Below are positions 1 through 64,000 of a stretch of DNA of 64,000 bases, in pieces. The DNA is from Glandiceps talaboti. Lineage: Eukaryota > Hemichordata > Enteropneusta > Spengelidae. The position numbers were made by a program, and so were the translations under genes. The stretch is taken from the NCBI RefSeq assembly GCF_964340395.1, contig NC_135550.1, positions 31,061,676 to 31,125,675 of the forward strand, written 5' to 3'. How positions within the stretch are numbered: position 1 is the stretch's first letter; each line of letters starts with the position of its first letter. The notes below the pieces were generated by a model, which did no database searches, was not told the DNA's origin, and was given only the letters and a program-made list of their open reading frames with translations.

Positions 1-779
1 CAAAAATGGAACATTTTTATTTAACAGAATATTAAAATTATTATGATATATAAACATTGAAATGAACACACTAACAGCAACAATATAATAAAGGAAATTA
101 AATTAAAAGCATGGCATTTCATTTCTAGCATTTAAAATCTGTAACATTTGAAATTAAGTTTTTATATCCTGGCAACTGAAGTCAAGACTGCACACACGTT
201 TTGCGAAAACATGAGATCCCGTCGTTTCTCGCGTGAATCGTAGTATGAAATGTAAATTAACGACATTACTAAGTTTTCCCTACGAGGTGGAGCCAGACAG
301 GGTAATGATCATTCACCTACACCCATCTACCCATGTAAATTACTTGGCAGGTGTAATCAAGATTCCGGACTATTGGTTTAACGATTATTTATAAAAATCG
401 AAGTATACAATCACAGCTTGTCTTAGTAGAAAAAGTTATCCTGTAAGCAGGTGATGATGACATCTTGCATATAGTCGAATATTTTATTTTACGAATTTGT
501 GTAATTACCATAGAGTATTGTACTATATTTGGCTCTTCAGTTACTACTGAATCATTTACAGTTACCGTATCAGCTGAAAGGGCTTTTAAACGATGTACGT
601 CCCAAGTTCAAGGCTTCAACACGTGCATACACCCACCATACATTGGTTGTTCCAATCATGGATTATTCACTATGTGGTTTGGAAAGTTTGTCGTCTGATT
701 TGATACACACAAATAAATAGACCCACATTTTCAGTAACAGGTGATGCAGCATAGAATGTGTATGTGTTCATTGTTGTAG

Positions 780-1015
780 TGACGTCACACGATACTAACT
801 ACACCACATGTCTTGACGTACTAGGACATGTTAACACACGTAATGTCACGTGTTTTGTTTTGTTTCGGATCATTTTCTGTCTTCTGTGTGTCGGCAACTG
901 ACTTTCCGACGTGACTGATATCTTGAAGATTTCCAAACTAACAAGCTAACATTGTGTAGTATCAATGATGTCAGGTTGCAACGTTATAAAAAATTAGTAT
1001 GGCAATGTCAACGTC
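780..1015. promoter_or_regulatory. cluster of ACGT-core (CRE/E-box-like) sites
   Basis: A perfect CRE palindrome TGACGTCA lies at about 780-787. Further ACGT cores follow near 815, 838, 848 (CACGTG E-box), 910, 980 and 1009. This density is unusual in AT-rich DNA and could mark a promoter or enhancer bound by bZIP/bHLH factors. No gene start was identified. Confidence 0.3.
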
Positions 1016-1981
1016 ATTAACAGACCATATGGTATCTACATACTGTAATCTTAGTCGTAAAAATATCTTGAGTTGGATGTCATACACTTGCTGTGTCCGT
1101 TGTTTGTTTCTTTACCTTTTAGGCAACCTATCTCGAAAAGAAGAAACTGGTTTATATAGGGATGAAGGTTTAATGTCACATTTAATTTGGTCAAAATATA
1201 AAAAAAAAACATTCTGCACAGGATGAATTCATTTTTAATTCTCTCACACATTCTCTCACTGTTCTTTCTCCTTTTTTAACGATTGTTTACGTTAGTTTTT
1301 TTTAAAAAGTTCATCATTTCTTACATTCAGTCATAAGTTGAGAGCTGTTTGAAAATGTGTTAAGAAAGCAAATTTCCAGAAGGCGTCATACCTTAATCTT
1401 TCTCTAGTTCTTTTTATTGCTCTACTTAAATTATTATTTCTTTTCAACATTACTTGAAAGTAGTTTGCAGGCCAAGTGGCCTAGGTTATTCCAAACAACG
1501 CTTTTTTCTGTGTGTATTATTAGTAATATGCTTGGAAAACGCTACTTTAAAAAACAAAAACTGCAAATTCATTTTTGGCTGTCCTTGAAATTAAAGAACG
1601 AGTTATCCTATAAGAAAAAAATTCTGCGGTTTTCATTAATTTTCCGAGAGATGCAAACATAACATTAATTTGCTATCAGAATCGGCTAATGCTACACCCC
1701 CACAGCCCCACCCCCACCCACCCCATGCATGAATCGTCATAAGTATAAGCATGCGGGAATCGGCATTGCTTTACTGTCTTGTACCTTAGAGCGTACACTG
1801 AGGAAGATGACATTCATCTTATAGGATAACACAGATACGTTGTTCACCGTGTTTACACATTACTAGTGACAACTTATGTTGTGTTAATATCCCAAAGTAT
1901 GGTTAAATCTACTAACACGATTCATAGCAATCTCAGATCGGAAACAAGTCTTACAATATCAAATAAACTTATAATCTTATG

Positions 1982-1995
1982 GTTGCTATGGTAAC
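1982..1995. promoter_or_regulatory. RFX X-box-like motif
   Basis: GTTGCTATGGTAAC matches the palindromic RFX consensus GTTRCYATGGYAAC. RFX factors use this motif in promoters of ciliary genes, usually within about 150 bp of the start codon. An ATG about 20 bp downstream on the plus strand opens 37 codons, and no downstream exon was found. Function is inferred from the motif only. Confidence 0.4.
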
Positions 1996-2932
1996 GACTC
2001 AACGACTCTTAAGCAATGTCGAAGATCAACAAAATCTCTATTTTCGCCGCTGAAGGAAACTTTTCTTTTTTACTGAGTGACAGATACTTTTACCTTGAGG
2101 GCGCTCCAGCCAGAAGGCAAATACGATAACTAACTTTTATACATTATCGGAACTTTCGATATCCTATATTTTAATTAGAATATTTTTTTTTCTTTTTTCT
2201 TACGTATATGGAAATTCGGACATTTTTTTGCTACAGGAGGTATTTTATTGATTATATAATTCTATATGTACCTTGGGTTACCATGGTTACACCTTGAAGA
2301 GTCCGATTATACACGAAGGATGAAGTGGAATAAATTATCGAATGGTAATCAACCTCCATGTGATGTGATATGATGACTAACGACCTTTTATATGTATTTG
2401 TCTATGCGTGTGCTTGAACTCGTGAAAGTGGGTTGTACTTGCCATCAATCACTCCGTACGACACATTGAGTAATATAATCTCCAAAGTATTACACAGGTC
2501 TTTCAAAGTTTATGCAATGAATGTGATCTGATAAACATGAGTTGACCCTACATTTATCACAGTTTCTTTCATCTTTTACACCGCCACACGTTTGATGATA
2601 TCGCCAAAAATACGTACGCTAAAACATAACATCGATATGTCATGTTCATTTCATTTTCAAGTTGAATTTGTCGGCTACTACAATCATTTGTAATTAGGTG
2701 CTAAACTTAAAAATGAAACATACATACGTACATATGTAAAAGAATAAACGTTGACGCTCAAAATAATACAGTCTTTCATGTCAGACACTGTATCAACCAT
2801 GTTCACTTTGTGTATTGGGGGTCAATTTGGCACCATGGCACTGATATAGACATGAAGAAACTTGGAATGAGAAAATATATATAGACAAGTTTGTGAAGTT
2901 CTCGCCTTTTATGAGACCTTGACTTAGATAAT

Positions 2933-2934
2933 AC

Positions 2935-2989
<55 letters not shown>

Positions 2990-3150
2990 CATAGATAGAT
3001 AGATAGATAGATAGATAGACAGATAGATAGATAGATAGAGATAGATAGACAGATAGATAGATAGATAGATAGACAGAGATAGATAGATAGATAGATAGAC
3101 AGATAGATAGATAGATACATAGATAGATAGACAGATATATATATATATAT

Positions 3151-3195
<45 letters not shown>

Positions 3196-3215
3196 TATAT
3201 AGATAGATAGATAGA
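2933..3215. repeat. (ATAG)n microsatellite with internal (AT)n
   Basis: Near-pure ATAG/GATA repeats with occasional ACAG and AGAG variants, passing into a (TA)n block at about 3136-3192. Long open frames rich in Tyr, Ile, Leu and Ser across it are repeat translations. Confidence 0.95.
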
Positions 3216-4068
3216 CAATTATAGAATTTGATATTTCATCGAGAAGAAGCAATGAAGGATGTATCACATGGGTACGTGTTTCTTCAACATAATCTGACAC
3301 TATTATACTATACAAACGATGTCTTGATCGTGGGTGTCATCATACAGTTTTGTACACAATATACATTTTCATCACCGGTAATAAAGAGAGTAAATGATTG
3401 TTTCCATTGGCCTTTCGCCTCCTTGATTCGCAATCTCCTCTCTACCACTGATAACTACCATTCTTAAACGGAATGGCAACATGCAAATCAGGTAATCAAT
3501 ATGTATATTCATAAAGACAGGATAAATCTATAAGTTCTACAATAATATGCATCTTATCTTATACTTGGTTCATGGTATTAAATCATCCTACATTTGGGTT
3601 TGAAATGGTGTGGAAGAACGTACTGTACCCTATGACAATTGAAGTGACATTAACCTTCCAAACATTCACATTGAACACGAAATTTTATGATACAAGTAAA
3701 TTTAAAAGTGTCATTATGGGTAATTCTATTCTACGGCTAGGTAATAATTAAAAGATGGTGTCCTCGCATACTTTTCAAATCTAGACAAAATCTAAGACTT
3801 TCACCAATCATGCAAATATTATAGGTTGCCACCATATACAAAGGATTGACGGTTTATGGGTCACATACGGGTTTTATGGAACAGTCAGCAATCAGCCATG
3901 TCTTCTACACCTATGGAAATTCCACCACATGGCCACACTTGTTTTGTCTGTCAGACCAATATCCAGGCAAATAAGATAAAGCAAAACATTTATTAATTTC
4001 TGACACACAGACAATTCAGTATACATCCTCTCCTAACCTCGCCACTGTTAAACTGACAATCTAGCACA

Positions 4069-4123
4069 TGCGCGCGCGCGCGCACACATACTCACACACA
4101 CACACACATACACACACACACAG
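4069..4123. repeat. (CG)n/(CA)n alternating purine-pyrimidine tract
   Basis: About 13 bp of alternating CG followed by CA repeats with CATA interruptions. Such sequences favour left-handed Z-DNA. Intergenic. Confidence 0.85.
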
Positions 4124-6022
4124 AGGCTAACTTCACAAAGAATCACATAAAACATCATTCTCTTTTTGAAATAGTTTAATCATTCTTAAAACTTTGAATT
4201 GATTTCCTAGAAACAATGAACCAAAAGTTTTGTAATTGTAAACTACACATCTGATTCCTCAAGATATTTGGAATATTGTCCATAAAGCAGTAACATTGTT
4301 CATAGATATTTTCAAAAATATGTACACAAAATTGCAATTCAAATACAATGCAGAAAAAATCCCATACAAGGTACTCAAATGAAAGTATTGCAAATTGGAT
4401 GCCCCTCTCCTTGTAACTGCTCAAACTTTGATATCACACACAATTTGATTCAAATCTTAATTCTCCCTTGTCCACCCTCTTGTCCAGTTACCACCAGGAG
4501 ATACCGAAAATTAATGTTTTAATAAAACGACACAATGTAAATTAATTTGATTAAGTTGATAATTCTGCAATCTGCACATAGTAAATTTTGTGCCACCTAT
4601 GTTCATGTATTTACAACATCAATGCCCCACCAAAAACAGACCTTTTCCTACATGGGTATTCCTCCAACATATTTATTTGTATTTATGCAAATTAAATAAT
4701 ATGTAATTATGGGCAAATCAAATTATGTAAATTATATTCAAATCACATGCAGGAAACAACAAATCATATTCAAAGACTAGTGAATCACATCCGTACAACT
4801 GATACTAAATTGACAGTTTTGTCAGATCAATGCTGTTATCAAAGAACCTTGCTTTGCAGCTTTTTAATTAATACTTTGCAGCTTTTAATCACACATTAAA
4901 CAATTTTGCATCATCTTTGCAGTGTGAGATTCATTTAAGTAGTAAGTTCATTTAGTATCTGTTAATATAGCTGTCTTGTCATATTTCAGCCTGATTCCAT
5001 GTACCAACATGACCATATGTGGTACTACTTGATATTTCATTAAATATGTGATATGATATACAAACAAGTCATGTACACTCTACTGTTTGAAATCTCCTAA
5101 ATTCTAGTTTATCAGGCAAACTTTGCTAATTTTCTTTGCTGCAAATGTTTCACTATGGCTGAAGTAAGTTGGCCATTAAGTTGGCTTGGTTGATCTGACA
5201 AAGGAAAACAAGAATAGGTAACAGTGTCATGTCGACATTGTAATTTCAGTTCCATTTTCCATTGGCACTGGGTTTGCATTCACAGTACAGTTGTTTTTTT
5301 GTGGTATACAACTCTTTACATTCGTTGAATGTAAATACAGTAATGACAACATTAACAAATATACCCTGCTATTTCCAATACTATGCCCCTCAACCAATAA
5401 GTTTTTTTTGTATAAAAAGAAGATAGATTTGGCAACTATGTCTGATGACAAATAAATACTCCAACTTATTAGAGTTCTACAATGCATTACTTAACTTCTT
5501 TGGCAAAAAGTTCAACAAATACAGTATCAGTTATATTCATCCCAGCAGCTATTGCTATGTCTATTCATAATTTGGCTATGGCAAACTAGTTCTACAGTAT
5601 AACAATTATGACACAGTCACCGGTAATCATCTCCCTTACTCAGGTTGGTTGGCTTTTAAAAATTGGTCCTCCTGCTCTGTAACTATTCTGAACAATATTT
5701 CATCTACAACCAACATAAATTGTCCTGATCCACAAAACAATATTCCCAGTATATTGTAACAAATTCCCTTTAACATATCCATGTACTCTCTTTCGTAAAT
5801 GCCTTTTTTTTTCAATCTTAACAATGTGTGGGTATTTGGCAAACTTTTTTTTTTTGACTTTTGGATCTATTCAATATTTGAAAGATGCTGTCACACTAAT
5901 GATAAACATGCCAGCATTTGCAAGGGCTGATGAATGCACTCACTTGAGGAGTCACCCATGGCTTTGAATTCTTAACTGCTGGTTTTATGTTAAGATGGTA
6001 CCAATTAATCCTTATATCATTG

Positions 6023-6121
6023 TTTATTTCCCAACACTAGGAGGACAAATTCTATGACTATTCAGTCATACTGTTCACATGGTACCATATAATATGTACT
6101 CAATAGTACACTGTATTTAAT
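6023..6121 (-). promoter_or_regulatory. candidate polyadenylation signals of RALGAPA
   Basis: On the transcript strand there is ATTAAA at 6121-6116 and AATAAA at 6028-6023, about 800-900 nt after the stop codon and just past the 150-bp repeat array. Both are plausible 3' ends, but such hexamers are common in AT-rich DNA and no cleavage site can be shown. Confidence 0.3.
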
Positions 6122-6900
6122 CAAAGTCTGAGGGGGGGGGGGGTGTTCTTTTCAGTCTGAAAAGAGTGAAACAGTTTAACGAAGACATTCTGAATTCCCA
6201 GGTTACTCCTGTTACTTATTCTGTTCACATGGTACATACACTGCCCTCTCAACCTACAGTAATGGGAGTACACTGTATTTCACAAATGTTGTAGGGGTGT
6301 CCTATCTGTTCTGAATGAAGTGATACAGTTGAAGAAAAACATCTGGAACTCCTGAACTGTTCCTGCCAGCCATTCTGTTCACATGGTACCTACAATACCC
6401 TCGACTGATATTAATGGGTACATATTTCACAAAGTTGGAGGGATGTTGCTTTTGGTGTGGATGGTGGAAAATGGTCTCAGGAAGACAACCCAAATTCCTG
6501 AGCAATAGTCGTATTCCTGTGAGTCTTCCTATCCACAAGGTACCAAACAATTTCCTCTCTACTGGCACTAATGGGAGTATTTCACAAACATTGGAGAGGT
6601 GTTGTTTTTGGTTTGAGAGGAATGAAACAGCTTACTGACAACACCATAAACTCCTGAACTCCTCCTGCCACTTATTCTGTTCACATGGTGCCATACACTA
6701 CCCTCCCCACCTACACTTATGTACTTAACAAATGTTGGCGAGGTGTCCTATTTGGTCTAAAAGGAGTGAACAGCTTGAGGAAGACATTCTGAAATCCTGA
6801 ATGACTGTCCATCTCCTCATAGTCTTCCTGTCCACATGGTACCATACCATACCATACAATACAATACCATATCTACTAATACTGATGGTGAGTATTTCAC
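6071..6900. repeat. degenerate ~150-bp tandem repeat downstream of the RALGAPA stop
   Basis: About six diverged copies. The anchor CTGTTCACATGGTAC or a variant recurs at 6071, 6221, 6375, 6529, 6677 and 6828, a spacing of 148-154 bp. Each copy also has 'gaagacattctgaa', 'aatggga' and 'cacaaatgttggaggggtgt' type blocks. The array ends about 25 bp from the stop codon, so it probably forms most of the 3' UTR. Confidence 0.8.
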
Positions 6901-6923
6901 AATAGTTGGGCGAGGTTTTCTAG

Positions 6924-62453
<55,530 letters not shown>

Positions 62454-64000
62454 CTACAAATACAAAGAATAGAGGGTAATGATGAGTTAGATCTCTTCAT
62501 CTCTCCACTCTGATACACCAGGATACTTAGACAAAGTGCTAGATTATCAAGAGTATGTAAAGTCACCTCCATAACTGAATTGAGAAATACTGTGAGTGAT
62601 GTTACAACAAATTTTGACCTTATGGTTCTCTTTATAAGATTATGTTTCGGTTTTGGATCATTTCTGACTTTCTTTGTCACAAATTGTGGCTTTTCTTCCT
62701 TGCCAAATGGTATAGTACCACAGGTGTTTCAAAAGCTGTTACAGACATGTCAACAAATGACAATGAGCTAAAACATCTGTTTTAATTTACATTTCATGGA
62801 TTGTTCAAATGATTTACAATTGGTACCACAGGAATTTGATTTAACATGGCTGCAACATTTTTCATAGATTTACAATTTTGACATGGTACAGCCTCAGTAT
62901 GGTTATAATACTAGTGTATTTGAAATGTCTAGCATGATCGCGACTCGGTGTGTCCTTCCCTTGTCATATCAAATATTATGAAGTGCAATGAAAGCCTCTA
63001 AGGACAAACTATCAGAACTCTTTTCCAGCAACATATACCTAGACTTTACTAACTCATGATCACAACACTTTATCTTTGTATTTGATCATAGACCCTCCGT
63101 TGGTGGAGGGTCTATGATTTGATTTACGTTTTATCATTTTTTTTAAGTTTAGAAATTATCAACAATTTTCACAAATTTATCAAGCGGAGAACATTTTACT
63201 TGTTTTAAATAGTTAGTTGTCAACATTTATATAAACTTCATAGCTTTAATTACAAATTTTTTAGTATATGCTTATTTTACCACATTAGCATTTTTTTTGT
63301 CTGTGAAGTTTTGTTCTCACGTTTGGAAGAGACTTTCTTTGAACATTCCCACTTTGAAAGTTGTCTTCAGAATATTTAAGCCCCTAAGGAGAAAAGAAAA
63401 TAACAACATAAAACTTCCCCTTTGTCTTTTCTATGGTTTAACAAACAATGAATTAAGACAAATGTAATGAACATGAAATGAACAAAATATGTTTCTTTCT
63501 TCTACAAATTCTTACTGAGAATGAGCATGAAATGAACAAGTGTTGTTTTTTCTAGTTTTGTTCAATTTTTAGATACAACTTTCCTTAAAAATTTGGTATG
63601 AAATGAATATGAAATGGAAAGGACAATGCCGACACTACGGGAAATGGTGCTTTGGCAGGATTCTGAAATGTGCATTTTAATTAATACTTGTCTTTTCTCT
63701 ATTTTATGATGACAATGATTATGATTTGAATTTTGAAGTTGTCTGTCATCCATATCACACACATTATGTCAGAAATCTTTTTTATATTGACCATTTTACT
63801 GTATTTTTATCGTTAATTTTATGATTTAATGGGGTTAAAGAAGGCAATGTTAATTCTTAGTATTATCAGATCGGAGATGATGGAATACAGAGGAAACTGG
63901 AGGAGAAAAAAATCTGAATGAATTTAGAGAAAATCATTAAAGGAAAGTTTAACACAACACACAGCAAAACATATCTAGAGAAAGAAAAAAGAATTACATA
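62454..64000. other. upstream intron of RALGAPA (partial) with a perfect hairpin
   Basis: No exon with convincing splice sites and matching phase was found. A minus-strand open stretch at about 62610-62730 (GKEEKPQFVTKKV and nearby) has a possible donor, but no recognised homology. A perfect inverted repeat lies at 63085-63118. Confidence 0.6.
63085..63118. repeat. perfect 14-bp inverted repeat with 6-nt loop
   Basis: ATCATAGACCCTCC, loop GTTGGT, GGAGGGTCTATGAT. It is strikingly GC-rich in its centre against AT-rich flanks. It could be the end hairpin of a non-autonomous transposon or a structured RNA. No further element body was delimited. Confidence 0.85.

Larger units (their letters stand above)
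1..6022. other. intergenic region downstream of RALGAPA
   Basis: No coding exon recognised. It contains a cluster of ACGT-core sites (about 780-1015), a pyrimidine-purine biased C-rich stretch (1695-1728), an RFX X-box-like motif (1982-1995), a GATA/AT microsatellite (2933-3215) and a CG/CA tract (4069-4123). The remaining sequence is AT-rich and featureless to me. Open frames over the GATA array are repeat translations. Confidence 0.6.

Noticed and set aside
2275-2300. Second RFX X-box (GTTACCATGGTTAC)
   Set aside because: Two mismatches in the right half site against the consensus; may be chance.

Overview
This window is animal nuclear DNA. It is AT-rich, has no bacterial-style operons, is full of micro- and minisatellites, and carries one multi-exon gene whose coding blocks are bounded by GT/AG splice sites. 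The Penelope-like fragment, the tRNA-derived SINE, the LINE-type 3' tails and the tandem-core elements ending in (ACAG)n plus a hairpin suggest a marine invertebrate such as a lophotrochozoan or a hemichordate. I cannot name the species.

The one protein-coding gene I can support is on the minus strand and spans 62453 to 6924. It is the 3' part of the alpha subunit of the Ral GTPase-activating protein complex (RALGAPA1/2 family, tuberin-like). I rebuilt 18 coding exons from splice sites and reading phase. They join into one uninterrupted frame of 2466 nt (821 codons plus TAA) that ends in the Rap/Ran-GAP catalytic domain and a Ser-rich tail. The vertebrate protein is about 2000 residues, so the N-terminal half should lie beyond the right edge. 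Residue numbers below count from the first codon seen here.

Layout from right to left (transcript direction): 64000-54231 holds twelve compact exons with short introns; one intron carries a SINE, one a LINE-like tail and two contain microsatellites. 52064-49420 holds the three main Rap-GAP exons. A very large intron of 36.9 kb (49419-12523) then splits the last part of the GAP domain. It is packed with (GA)n, (CA)n and minisatellite arrays and retroposon debris, and also contains a 78-nt candidate cassette exon (16119-16196) that fits the flanking phase. The last three exons are at 12522-12395, 8345-8196 and 7099-6924. A minisatellite just inside the intron after the 12.4 kb exon carries about 16 copies of that exon's own 5' splice site. 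Downstream of the stop lies a roughly 150-bp degenerate tandem repeat, then about 6 kb of intergenic DNA with an RFX-type X-box and a cluster of ACGT-core sites.

I see no CRISPR array, rRNA or convincing free-standing tRNA gene. Most open frames elsewhere are translations of simple repeats or chance ORFs.
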